Shown: positions 44,030 to 51,942, numbered from the stretch's first letter. The stretch is 64,000 nt of DNA from Modicisalibacter radicis (GCF_900961225.1 NZ_CAAHFN010000142.1:62001-126000), one strand, 5' to 3'. Notes: generated by a model from the sequence alone, not told the origin. Program-made: numbers and translations.

Positions 44030-44174
44030 ACTGAATCCGATGAGCAAGGACACGCTCATGACAGGGAAGACGAGCACAGGGACGGCTCGAACCAGGGATG
44101 CACGGGCAGGATGCCTGTGGAGGTAGCAAGGAAACGCAGCGCTATAAGCCCGGCCCAAGCGGCCGGGCTTTTTT
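44030..44174 (+). ncRNA. CsrB/RsmZ-type CsrA-sequestering small RNA
   Basis: About 140 nt with seven GGA motifs. Three sit in hairpin loops: ATGAGC-AAGGACAC-GCTCAT (44040-44059), CGAGC-ACAGGGACG-GCTCG (44071-44089) and CACGGGC-AGGAT-GCCTGTG (44101-44119). The others are AGGGA at 44064, AGGGA at 44094, GGAGG at 44119 and AGGA at 44129. CsrA binds such loop-exposed GGA. The RNA ends in a strong terminator, and a UvrY/GacA-like box lies upstream. No credible reading frame crosses it. The 5' end is a guess (44030-44040). Confidence 0.8.
44146..44174 (+). terminator. Rho-independent terminator of the sRNA
   Basis: Stem AAGCCCGGCC/GGCCGGGCTT (10 bp, perfect) with a five-base loop and an uninterrupted run of six T (44169-44174). 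Confidence 0.9.
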
Positions 44175-44228
44175 ATGTGGCAGAGTGGAAGCTCCGCATG
44201 GCAGAGCCCTTGACTGTGTCAGACGCGA

Positions 44229-44741
44229 TCATGCCTTGCCGATCAGCACCAGCTCGCTTTGCAAATGGCTCGGCAGGTCTTCCAGCAGGACGATATTCAG
44301 CACCTTGCCGCCGTCCTCTGCCCTGGCCACGCTCTCGTCGAGCGAGGCATTGATCTCGCTCGGGGAAAGGTTGTACATGGCACCGGTCAATGGGTCCACG
44401 ACCAACCATCCGATCAGGCCACCGAAGACGATATTGCCCGCGATGTACCAGCCATTGGGCGTTGATTCGATGGTGAGCTTGCGTGAATCGTAACCCTCTT
44501 TGGAGATCTCCACGCTATATGTCTTTCCGCCGAAGTAGGAGCCGTCGGCTTTCTTGAGTTGTGTGGTTGTCGGCGTCGTGGCGCTGAGAATCTCGTTGCC
44601 GCGCTCGTCGGTGATGACGATATTCGCATCGCTGGGAGAGCTGTTGAGGGTCACCGTTTCATCGCGGTCACCGACGATCGTAGCGCAACCGGAAAGAGCC
44701 AGTGTACTAATCAAGGCGCCCAAAAGTAGCTTGCTTTTCAT
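44229..44741 (-). CDS. PEGA-domain-like lipoprotein
   Basis: 170 aa. Lipoprotein signal with lipobox LSGC (Cys19), then CATIVGDRDETVTLNSSP and a PEGA-like beta repeat (EISKEGYDSRKLTIES). A central hydrophobic glycine-rich stretch (AGNIVFGGLIGWLVV) may insert in a membrane. Probably an outer-membrane lipoprotein; function unknown. AAGGGA lies five bases before the chosen ATG. Confidence 0.8.
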   Translation of the reverse strand: MKSKLLLGALISTLALSGCATIVGDRDETVTLNSSPSDANIVITDERGNEILSATTPTTTQLKKADGSYFGGKTYSVEISKEGYDSRKLTIESTPNGWYIAGNIVFGGLIGWLVVDPLTGAMYNLSPSEINASLDESVARAEDGGKVLNIVLLEDLPSHLQSELVLIGKA

Positions 44742-44917
44742 CATGTTCCCTTGCATATAAGTGTTTTTTGTCTACCGCTCGGCAGGGCGCCATCCTGCCA
44801 TGGTTTTTCGCGACTGATTCCGCCAATAAGCACTGAAAGCGGCTTCACCTCGGCCGGTGAATGGCTCGCCATGCTGTTAGATGACTGCCTGCCGTTTACC
44901 AAAGAAATTTTCCTTCT

Positions 44918-44944
44918 TTCACTTTTCGTTCGTGCTGCCGATAG
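44918..44944 (+). promoter_or_regulatory. Candidate sigma-28 (FliA) promoter of the chemoreceptor gene
   Basis: GCCGATAG at 44937-44944 matches the FliA -10 consensus GCCGATAA at seven of eight positions. The -35 candidate TTCACTTT at 44918 matches TAAAGTTT at five of eight with the standard 11-base spacing. It lies 53 bp before the chemoreceptor ATG, and chemoreceptors are frequent FliA targets. Confidence 0.5.
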
Positions 44945-44997
44945 CTGAGGCGCAGGAATCCGTATTAACGTAAATTTAAGTAATTTAAGGTAAAAAA

Positions 44998-46671
44998 ATG
45001 AAAAACTGGTCCGTAAAGGGCAGCCTGACGGCGGCGCTTCTGGTGCTCGTCGCCATGCTGGGGGTCATTAGCGCACTGGGGCTGTATTCCATGAGCTCCA
45101 GTGGCAAGGCGATACATGAGCTGGCCGAGATCAACGTCATACAGAGCAACGCGCTCAACCGTGCCCAGGTGAATCTGCTGAGGGCGTGGGCGATGCTGGA
45201 ACAGTACGCTGGTGCAATGGGGGAACAAGCGACCAGTGCCGCGATCACCCAGCTACCGGAGAAGAGTCGAACGGCGCTGGAGCGGGCCGAGCAGCGCTTT
45301 GCCGGCTTCGAGGCGGTCCGCATCGGGGAGAATAGCCGTAGAGATCCCTATGTCGATGCCGTCAAAGCGAGCTGGACTGCCCTGGTGGATGAAACGCTTC
45401 GGCCGCTTGCACAAGAACCCGATCGTTTCGAAATCCGCATCCAGCAGGCTGCGCTCAGCGAGCGCTTTGTAGCCTTCGATGAGGCCGTGCGCGCGTTCAT
45501 TCACTATGCCGAGACCCGCGGCGAAACGCTGATCGCCGGGAACGATCGCACGGCGTCAGTCGTCAAGTCGGCTGCCATCGGCCTGCTGGTCCTGGCCCTG
45601 CTTATCGCCTACCTGGTGCGTGCAGGAATGATCCGCATGGTCGTCCGGCCCCTCCAGGAGACGGTCGAGCACTTCGATCGCATCGCCAAGGGGGATCTCA
45701 CCGCGCGCATCGAGGATCGGGGGTCCAATGAGATCGGCCAGTTGTTCGCCTCGCTGAAGGAGATGCAGGGCAAGCTGGTGGAACTGGTGCGCGCTCTGCG
45801 CAGCAATAGCGAGAGTGTTTTCACGGGAGCCCGTGAGATCGCTTCTGGTAGCCAGGACCTGTCGTCACGCACCGAAGAGCAGGCTTCTGCGCTACAGGAG
45901 ACGGCATCGAGCATGGAACAGATGGCCTCCACGGTGCGCCAGAATGCCGATGCGACCGGCGAGGCCGATCAACTTTCCACCCAGGCTTCCCGCAAGGCCG
46001 AGGAGGGCGGTCGCGAGGTTCAACAGACGGTCGAAGTGATGCGCTCCATCGAGGAAAGCGCCCGCAAGATCAACGAGATCATCGGCGTCATCGACTCGAT
46101 CGCCTTCCAGACCAATATCCTGGCTCTGAATGCGTCGGTCGAAGCGGCACGCGCGGGCGAGCAGGGACGTGGGTTCGCGGTGGTGGCCAGCGAGGTACGG
46201 TCGCTGGCCAGTCGCAGCGCTGAATCCGCCAAGGAGATTCGCGGTCTGATCGAGGCGACCTCATCGCGCATCGAGGCGGGGGCCGAACAGGCCGAGCGTA
46301 GCGGCAAGACCATCAGCGAGACCGTCGAGGCCATCGGCAAGGTTTCCAAGCTGATGGGCGAGGTCGCGGCGGCAACGCATGAGCAGAACGGCGGCATCGA
46401 TCAGATCAATGTCGCCGTGACCCAGATGGATTCCGTGACGCAGCAGAACGCGTCGCTCGTCGAGCAGACGAGTTCCGCGGCGGCTTCACTCGAAGACCAG
46501 GCGGAGCAGTTGTCGGCGCTCATTGCCACGTTCCGGGTTGCCGGTGGCATGGCCAGCTCAGCCCCGAAGGCACTACCCGGCAACCCCGGCGCGGAACGCC
46601 GGCCCGTTCAGACCAGGAAATCCGTGACTCCGGCACGCGCTACGGCGACCGAAGAGTGGGAAGCGTTCTAG
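44998..46671 (+). CDS. Methyl-accepting chemotaxis protein
   Basis: 557 aa, Tar/Tsr layout: membrane helix at ~8-30, periplasmic four-helix-type sensor domain (31-185), second helix (188-208), HAMP, then the cytoplasmic hairpin with the invariant tip IDSIAFQTNILALNASVEAA. The C-terminal pentapeptide EWEAF resembles the NWETF-type CheR tether, so it is probably a high-abundance receptor. Preceded by an AT-rich leader and a possible FliA promoter, followed by a strong terminator. Confidence 0.94.
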   Translation: MKNWSVKGSLTAALLVLVAMLGVISALGLYSMSSSGKAIHELAEINVIQSNALNRAQVNLLRAWAMLEQYAGAMGEQATSAAITQLPEKSRTALERAEQRFAGFEAVRIGENSRRDPYVDAVKASWTALVDETLRPLAQEPDRFEIRIQQAALSERFVAFDEAVRAFIHYAETRGETLIAGNDRTASVVKSAAIGLLVLALLIAYLVRAGMIRMVVRPLQETVEHFDRIAKGDLTARIEDRGSNEIGQLFASLKEMQGKLVELVRALRSNSESVFTGAREIASGSQDLSSRTEEQASALQETASSMEQMASTVRQNADATGEADQLSTQASRKAEEGGREVQQTVEVMRSIEESARKINEIIGVIDSIAFQTNILALNASVEAARAGEQGRGFAVVASEVRSLASRSAESAKEIRGLIEATSSRIEAGAEQAERSGKTISETVEAIGKVSKLMGEVAAATHEQNGGIDQINVAVTQMDSVTQQNASLVEQTSSAAASLEDQAEQLSALIATFRVAGGMASSAPKALPGNPGAERRPVQTRKSVTPARATATEEWEAF

Positions 46672-46694
46672 GCATCTTCCGGCAACATGAGGAG

Positions 46695-46721
46695 CCCGGC
46701 CTGTACAGGCCGGGTTTTTTT
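46695..46721 (+). terminator. Rho-independent terminator after the chemoreceptor gene
   Basis: Perfect 20-bp palindrome CCCGGCCTGT/ACAGGCCGGG followed by seven T. It separates the chemoreceptor unit from the accessory region that follows. Confidence 0.9.
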
Positions 46722-46751
46722 ATCGCCGAGGAGAGGCCGGAGACGTCGACG

Positions 46752-47111
46752 GTGAGGTTCAGCGCCGCGATGACCAGCAGCAGGAAGAGCGCCTTCGCGC
46801 GGATGGAAGCGCTGTGGGATGCCGAGGAAGGCAGCGCCGAGGCCGACGAGCTGGAAGTGCTGTCGATTCTCGTCGAGCGCTACGAGGATGAGCATTATCC
46901 CATTGGGCCTGCCGATCCCATCGAGGCGATCCGGTTTCGCATGGAGCAGCAGGGACTGACGCAGCGCGATCTGGAGCGCTTCATCGGTTCCAGTGGCCGA
47001 GTGTCGGAGGTGCTGAACCGCCGGCGCGGGCTGAGCCTGCGCATGGTGCGAAATCTACACAAGGGATTGCAGATTCCCTATGAAACCCTGCTGGACGAGG
47101 AGCCGGCGTAA
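46752..47111 (+). CDS. higA: HigA-like antitoxin (helix-turn-helix), orphan
   Basis: 119 aa. The central part (MEALWDAEEGSAEADELEVL, then EDEHYPIGPADPIEAIRFRMEQQ) and the C-terminal HTH (LTQRDLERFIGSSGRVSEVLNRRRGLSLRM) match HigA. The N-terminal ~20 residues look degraded compared with the usual HigA start. GTG 46752 has GGAG nine bases upstream; an ATG 18 bases further in is possible. No HigB toxin lies upstream, where the chemoreceptor terminator sits instead. 13 bp before the next antitoxin remnant. Confidence 0.8.
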   Translation: MRFSAAMTSSRKSAFARMEALWDAEEGSAEADELEVLSILVERYEDEHYPIGPADPIEAIRFRMEQQGLTQRDLERFIGSSGRVSEVLNRRRGLSLRMVRNLHKGLQIPYETLLDEEPA

Positions 47112-47124
47112 GGAGATCGAAGCA

Positions 47125-47387
47125 ATGCCAGACGATGCCGGCAGCGGCTGGATCGACCCTGACGACGCGCCGGAACTGACCGACGAGTTCTTCGAGGAAG
47201 CCGACGAGTACCGGGGCGGTACCCTGACGAAGCGTGGGTGCCCAAGGCCGATGTGGTCAAGGAGCGCGTCACCGTGCGCTTGGACCTTGACGTGGTGGCG
47301 ACCTTTCGAGAGACGGGCCCCGGCTGGCAGACCCGCATGAATCGGGCGCTGAAGGTGTACCTGGCGGAACATGGTACCTGGATATGA
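47125..47387 (+). pseudogene. BrnA-like antitoxin gene, frameshifted
   Basis: Reading from the ATG gives a BrnA-like N terminus (DPDDAPELTDEFFEEADEYR). After KRG near 47240 the frame must shift by one base to continue with KADVVKERVTVRLD and GWQTRMNRALKVYLAEHG, ending at TGA 47385-47387. A single C appears to be missing from CGCCCC. AAGGAG precedes the ATG. No BrnT toxin gene is present. The 3' part is duplicated at 50982-51220. Confidence 0.75.
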
Positions 47388-47451
47388 ATTGATGCGCCCG
47401 GCTACCTCGCCAGACCCTACGCGACGGCCCGCGACTACCTGAAAGACCAGG
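47212..47451 (+). repeat. ~240-bp direct repeat, copy 1
   Basis: From CGGGGCGGTACCCT to GAAAGACCAGGC. It covers the second half of the BrnA-like pseudogene and the first ~60 bp of the phage-like remnant. The copy at 50982-51220 is collinear with it, with scattered substitutions and at least one indel. The pair flanks a ~3.5-kb segment. Confidence 0.85.
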
Positions 47452-47955
47452 CACGCAACGCCAGGCAACTGGCCGAGCAGGAGCTACCCGCCGGCTGGGC
47501 GATGGCCTGGAGCATGGGCGACTGGCTGGTCCCCCGGCGCCTGGAGCTACCAGGGTCTGGCCCCGATCGACGCCCGCAGCGCCGTGTGGATCCAGGGCCA
47601 GAGCCCCGGTGGAATTGTCGCCGAAGTGAAGCGCCGCGGCACCGCTGGCGACCGCCTGGCCGACACCATCGTCGACCCGCTGATTACCGACCCGGTACCG
47701 GCTCGAGCGCGGGGTACCGCACGCCAGGCCACCGAGGCGCACGATCTCCCGATATCCGACGACCTGGGTGGGCTGATCGAACCCGGGCAGATGATCGAGG
47801 CCAGCGAGGACACTGGCGGCGGCTTCGAGGGCGACTTGCGGGGTCTGGTCCGCGGCCTGAGCGTGACCGCCAACGCCAAGCGGGCCAGCAATGGCGGCGT
47901 GAGCCTGGCGGTACGCCAGAGCCTGACCATCGAACGACCCTATCAGGAGGCCTGA
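47388..47955 (+). pseudogene. Decayed phage structural protein gene
   Basis: Starting DAPGYLARPYATARDYLKD, the frame breaks near 47530 (GDWLVP then WSYQGLAPIDARSAVWI in the next frame). It continues with IQGQSPGGIVAEVKRRGTAG and DTIVDPLITDPVPARARG to TGA at 47953-47955. The pattern resembles phage tail or baseplate-region proteins that precede the small gene found next here. The 5' end is missing, cut at the antitoxin remnant. Confidence 0.6.
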
Positions 47956-47956
47956 G

Positions 47957-48185
47957 ATGGCGAACCCATGGAGCAAGCTGCGCCGACTACTACCCGGCGA
48001 CCCGCTGCAGGTGGGGACCGTGACGGCGCTCGACCAGGCCGGCAACAGTATCGTCGAGCTGATCGGCGGGGGGCACCGTGCGAGTGCGAGGGCAAGGCGT
48101 TGCGGTGGGCAGCCGCGCCTACGTCCAGGGCGGCGAGCTCAAAGGGGAAGCCCCCGAGCTAGAGGCGGTGATGATAGCGGTATAA
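47957..48185 (+). pseudogene. Small phage structural protein gene with a frameshift in a G run
   Basis: Begins MANPWSKLRRLLPGDPLQVG after AGGAGG. A run of six G at 48068-48073 shifts the frame; with five G the protein would continue TVRVRGQGVAVGSRAYVQGG to TAA at 48183-48185, giving ~75 aa. The restored protein resembles small phage proteins encoded after tail-region genes. Sequencing error or slippage in the G run cannot be excluded. Confidence 0.6.
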
Positions 48186-48215
48186 GTGGCGTAGCGGGAC
48201 GTGAATTTTTCACAA

Positions 48216-48239
48216 CGTTGTAAGCCATGGCTTACAACG
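48216..48239. promoter_or_regulatory. 24-bp perfect palindrome containing a perfect GacA-type box
   Basis: CGTTGTAAGCCA followed by its exact complement. The inner 18 bp fit TGTAAG-N6-CTTACA, the GacA box consensus, without mismatch. TAGTAT at 48264-48269 could be a -10 element about 40 bp from its centre. A second hairpin (AACGGGC/GCCCGTT, 48236-48252) overlaps its right edge, so a terminator for the phage-like remnant is the alternative. Confidence 0.5.
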
Positions 48240-48334
48240 GGCAAGGCCCGTTTCAGTTACATTTAGTATTTGTTAGGGAAGGGGATGGAACCCAGGCAGG
48301 GACGCCACCCGATACTCGTCATTAGGAGGCCTGG

Positions 48335-48832
48335 ATGAGGCGTTGGCTCACTGCAGGGGCATTGGCAGGATTGGTCGCAACAGTAGCGCTGGCTGCTGTG
48401 ACACCGGCTCGTGCTGCCGAGGTCTATCATTGCGTGGTCGACGGGACGCCGACGTTTCAGGACTACCCCTGTGACGGAGAACGCCAGTCCGTGGATGTCG
48501 GCAATAACCTCTCAACGGTCGGCTCGCCAGAGCCTCGCTTTGACTTGGCTGAGCAGCACCGCAAGCGCGAAGAACAGGCGCGCCTCAAAGCGGAGCTGGC
48601 TCGCGAGCGTGCTAGAGTTCATGATCTTCGGGACAAGGCCGAGGAATCCAAGTTCGATCAAGCCCGCGCCCAGGGCGTGGTGATCCCGGGCATGACTGAG
48701 GGAGACGCTCGCCTCATCTACGGCCGACCTGACCGCTCTGGAAGGGACGGTACCTGCACCGTCCTCAAGTGGCACCGTCCCTATCACTGGGTGAAGATCT
48801 GTCGGAACGAGGTGGTGCAGTCCTACTACTAA
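48335..48832 (+). CDS. Secreted DUF4124 protein
   Basis: 165 aa with a signal peptide (cleavage near TPARA-AEVYHC) and an N-terminal DUF4124 segment (VYHCVVDGTPTFQDYPCDG). A charged coiled-coil stretch follows (residues 70-110), then a BamE/SmpA-like motif (IPGMTEGDARLIYGRPDRSG). AGGAGG precedes the ATG. Probably periplasmic; role unknown. A GacA-like palindrome lies ~100 bp upstream. Confidence 0.83.
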   Translation: MRRWLTAGALAGLVATVALAAVTPARAAEVYHCVVDGTPTFQDYPCDGERQSVDVGNNLSTVGSPEPRFDLAEQHRKREEQARLKAELARERARVHDLRDKAEESKFDQARAQGVVIPGMTEGDARLIYGRPDRSGRDGTCTVLKWHRPYHWVKICRNEVVQSYY

Positions 48833-48997
48833 TCACCGCAGCCTGGCGATCGGCAGCTCATCCCACCAGATGGTGTAGCACGGCGTCCGGCATAGCCGGA
48901 ATCCAGATAGCGTGGTGGTGTACCGCGCAGGCGTTTCTCCGCTTTACCGCATCTCCTGGGGGCTTCTCCGTTTCCAAGGCGAGCAACCCCTCTGCCG

Positions 48998-50713
48998 CTA
49001 ACGGGAGATATTGTAGTCGACAGGATTGACGATGCCTTCGAGCTTGCCAATCTGGTCGAAGTCCTTGCTGGTCAGGTTTATATCCAGCGTGGTATCGGGG
49101 AAGTGCAAGTTCTTGACGACGTGCACCTTATTAGGCAAGCCTTTGAGATCGACATCGACGATCCAGGCCAGAAAGCCCTGCGAATACCGGGCCAGCATGC
49201 CGATCGGGTAGAGCCCGTAGGTCTGGATGTACTCGACCAGCATCGACCGCTCGTAGCACTGCGAATGTTCGTTGACCCAGCGGTAGGCGTCGATTGGCGG
49301 TTGGGGCGGTGCCCCGTTACGGGGGTGGGTCAGCTTGTCGATGATCTTGACGACGGCCATATAGCGGGCCTCGTCGGAAAGCGCGTCACCGCGCTTGCCG
49401 GTCGGATAGCCGCTACCGTCCAGGCATTCGTTGGCATTGACAATCACGTCAAGACAGATGCTACCGGGCTGCCAGCCTATCTCGTCGAACTTTTCGAGCA
49501 GCGCCGTGACATGACCCCGCAGTATGCCCTTCTGCGTTGGAGTCATGCAGACCTTGAGCGAGGGTAGGTCGCGGTTGAGCAGCAGCGACTTGCCCATGAC
49601 GTGCAGCAAGGCGCCGACCATGGCCCCACGCGCCTTGTGGGCAAGTGCAGGGCTAGCCAGCATATAGTCGGCCAGGCGAACGGTGGTCACCAAGGAGTGA
49701 CGGACCCAGTCAGGGGCACTCGTAAGATAGGAGAGCGCATAGATAAGCTGCTTGCGCTCCTTGGACAACAGATAGAGAAGCGTATCCGCACAATCGTAGA
49801 TAATTTCCTGAGGGAATTCGCGGTGATTTTTCAAGAACATCAACGACAATTGTAGCCGTCTGGCGATTTCGCGAACCCCCTGAACCATGGGCGGTAACTT
49901 GGCAGTCTTGATATTCTCTTGGCGCTCTTTCTGAAGCATCTGGCGCGTCTTTTCGCTGGAGATGAACAGCGCCGATGTAGCGATTTCGAGAGGTTTGAGG
50001 CCGGTTCGGCGGGCAGACTCACGCTCGCACTCGTTGACAAAGTGACTGAGGTTCTTTTGCCGCTCGGGAGATATGTCGAGAAATTCGATCCCCACTGCGG
50101 CTTGTAATGCTCCACCTAGCGGCCGCATGTGGCGCACCCTTGCATGGCTGGTGAAAGATTGACAGTTGGGGAATTCGATATGGATCTCGGGCAGGTCCTG
50201 GCCGACGGAGAGCGCCGTGCTATCCTCGATGGCAACTTCCAACAGGCACCCACCGATCGACAAGTTCTTGACGCTGCCCGAGAGGGACATTCCTCCTTCA
50301 TAGACGACGATATTGGCCTTGGCTTTCATGCCGAGAATGAAGGGGATGCGTACACTACCCCGGGTTTCCTTCACGAAGATCGAGTTAGGTAGTTGGCAAC
50401 TCAGCCAATAGGTATCACCCGACTTCTTGAATGCCGATGCCTGAATTCGTTCCAGACTGAGAGTCTCGGGCTCATCTTCCTCCTTCATTATTTCGATGTC
50501 GATATTGATCTTGTTGTTCCAGACGAAGCGTTCGAGCTTGTCCTGATCGAAATGCGCTTCTATAAGGAGGTTTCCGGTAGCAGCGTCGACTTCTAGAATG
50601 GTAGCTGGGAGAGTCTGTGGTTCGTATTTTGACAAGATATATACATTATGTCCTTTGTCAAGGATCGTTTCGATGGCATAAGCAAAATTATTGTATCCGG
50701 TCAAAAATGGCAT
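48998..50713 (-). CDS. YcgR/PilZ-type protein with degenerate HD-GYP domain
   Basis: About 571 aa: an N-terminal YcgR-N-like beta domain, a PilZ domain (TRGSVRIPF at ~118-126 and NLSIGGC at ~150-156, the c-di-GMP-binding arginine and D/NxSxxG motifs), a helical linker and a C-terminal HD-GYP-related domain. The GYP loop is kept (LDGSGYPTG, 435-437), but the metal-binding HD reads HV (371-372) and the HE before GYP reads NE, so phosphodiesterase activity is doubtful. ATG 50713 has GGGGA upstream; an in-frame ATG at 50815 is also possible. The gene is more AT-rich than its surroundings. Confidence 0.82.
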   Translation of the reverse strand: MPFLTGYNNFAYAIETILDKGHNVYILSKYEPQTLPATILEVDAATGNLLIEAHFDQDKLERFVWNNKINIDIEIMKEEDEPETLSLERIQASAFKKSGDTYWLSCQLPNSIFVKETRGSVRIPFILGMKAKANIVVYEGGMSLSGSVKNLSIGGCLLEVAIEDSTALSVGQDLPEIHIEFPNCQSFTSHARVRHMRPLGGALQAAVGIEFLDISPERQKNLSHFVNECERESARRTGLKPLEIATSALFISSEKTRQMLQKERQENIKTAKLPPMVQGVREIARRLQLSLMFLKNHREFPQEIIYDCADTLLYLLSKERKQLIYALSYLTSAPDWVRHSLVTTVRLADYMLASPALAHKARGAMVGALLHVMGKSLLLNRDLPSLKVCMTPTQKGILRGHVTALLEKFDEIGWQPGSICLDVIVNANECLDGSGYPTGKRGDALSDEARYMAVVKIIDKLTHPRNGAPPQPPIDAYRWVNEHSQCYERSMLVEYIQTYGLYPIGMLARYSQGFLAWIVDVDLKGLPNKVHVVKNLHFPDTTLDINLTSKDFDQIGKLEGIVNPVDYNISR

Positions 50714-50981
50714 GGATATTTCCCCGTGTGACCCGTCGGATCTCATGCTTTTATTGTAGTATCTTGGAATATCCATTTGGTGGCAGTTTGAGTCAATATT
50801 GGCTTTTTTTGCCATTTTGCTAAGTCATTGAGCTTGTTTTCTTTTTCTTTTGTGTAGTTTTGTAAAGTTAATTGATAGGGGCGTGGAATATTAACTTGCG
50901 AAGCATTGAGGGGTAATTAGGGGTACAAAATGTCGAACTGGGGGCTGCACCCGATGTTGGACGTAGTCGTCGGCGAGGCGA
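50714..50981. other. AT-rich promoter region of the PilZ/HD-GYP gene
   Basis: Markedly AT-rich compared with the rest of the window, especially 50815-50940. It probably holds the leftward promoter of the PilZ/HD-GYP gene. No separate gene is recognisable. Confidence 0.4.
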
Positions 50982-51220
50982 CGGGGCGGTACCCTAGTGA
51001 AGCGTGGGCGCCCAAGGCCGATGTGGTCAAGGAGCGCGTCACCGTGCGCTTGGACCCTGACGTGGTAGCGACCTTTCGAGAGACAGCCCCGGCTGGCAGA
51101 CCCGCATGAATCGGGCGCTGAAGGTGTACCTGGCGGAACATGGTACCTGGATATGAATTGATGCGCCCGGCTACCTGGCCAGCCCCTACGCGACGGCCCG
51201 CGACTACCTGAAAGACCAGG
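50982..51220 (+). pseudogene. Second copy of the BrnA-like/phage-like repeat unit, decayed
   Basis: Direct-repeat partner of 47212-47451. It shares the same missing base after KRG as copy 1 and has a further one-base loss (GAGACAGCCCC instead of GAGACGGGCCCC) that puts a stop before MNRALKVYL. It continues past the antitoxin stop into the same phage-like start (DAPGYLASPYATARDYLKD). Both frameshifts make it non-functional. Confidence 0.8.
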
Positions 51221-51262
51221 CTCGGGTATTACGAATCCGGCGTTATACGGGCTAATCAGTCG

Positions 51263-51607
51263 TTAAGGGCAGGCGCCGCCTACCCACTCACCTTCCCAGA
51301 TGAGGGTCAACGGGTTAGGTGAATCTGCGGCGTACGTGATGTCGGCCGAAAAATGTTCCTCGTCTTCGATCGTGACGTCGAGCGCTTCGCTCTTGTTTCC
51401 GGGTGAAATATCAAGCTGTTTCCGCAGTGTACTTTCGAAGTCTTCCGCTTCTTGCGGCGTGAAGCAGTTGGTCGTTTCCTCGGCCGGCGCAGTCTCGTTG
51501 TAAGCGGTTGAGGTTACGTTGTATTTGCCGGGCTTGATGCTGGTTGCAGACCACGCCTGTGTGCAGAAGACGGCGGTGGCGATCGATAGCAAGACGATTC
51601 GTTTCAT
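51263..51607 (-). CDS. Small secreted DUF3617-like protein
   Basis: 114 aa with a signal peptide (cleavage near AWS-ATSIKPG). The mature start SIKPGKYNVTSTA and the single cysteine region TNCFTPQEAEDF resemble DUF3617 proteins, with a terminal Cys in GGACP. It is shorter than most members. Alone between the decayed repeat and an IS remnant; function unknown. Confidence 0.7.
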   Translation of the reverse strand: MKRIVLLSIATAVFCTQAWSATSIKPGKYNVTSTAYNETAPAEETTNCFTPQEAEDFESTLRKQLDISPGNKSEALDVTIEDEEHFSADITYAADSPNPLTLIWEGEWVGGACP

Positions 51608-51724
51608 GACGCGTCCTCCAGACGCTGAATGGGGTGCAGCCTTGCCGGCAATTGCAAGGCTCGGTAGATATCCAGTTATGCCGCGCTCGCCGGATTGCGG
51701 GTCAGGCTACCCTAAAAATAAAAG

Positions 51725-51805
51725 CGTTTCGATATGTGGCTCCAGCGCGGCGGGCCTCCGGGCCAACAGGTGGTGCTGTTCGACTACGACGCCAGCCGAG
51801 CGCCA
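51725..51805 (+). pseudogene. IS66-family transposase fragment
   Basis: The short reading MWLQRGGPPGQQVVLFDYDA matches the strongly conserved RGGPP...VVLFDY segment of IS66 transposases. Nothing of the flanking catalytic domain can be followed, and no inverted repeats are visible, so only a scrap remains. The rest of the 51608-51985 gap holds no gene. Confidence 0.6.
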
Positions 51806-51942
51806 CTGGGGGAAGACATACCCCAGCACCGAGCGGCTGTCACGTCAGCGGATACCTTCAGTCTCCTGGAGGCTTCGTCAACTGGCGGCAATTGGGGCAG
51901 GCCTTCTTTGTCAGGGGCAGCTTTATCGAGGTCTGGCGAGGA

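Noticed and set aside
43838..44353. Rightward open frame of ~171 codons across the sRNA locus
   Set aside because: It runs through two strong terminators and over the sRNA hairpins, has no ribosome-binding site and shows no family features.
46695..46721. 20-bp palindrome as an operator for the antitoxin genes
   Set aside because: It is followed by seven T and lies just after the chemoreceptor stop, which fits a terminator better.
48216..48239. Phage attachment site core
   Set aside because: Only one copy is present in the window, and symmetric 24-bp palindromes are unusual as att cores; a regulatory or terminator role is simpler.
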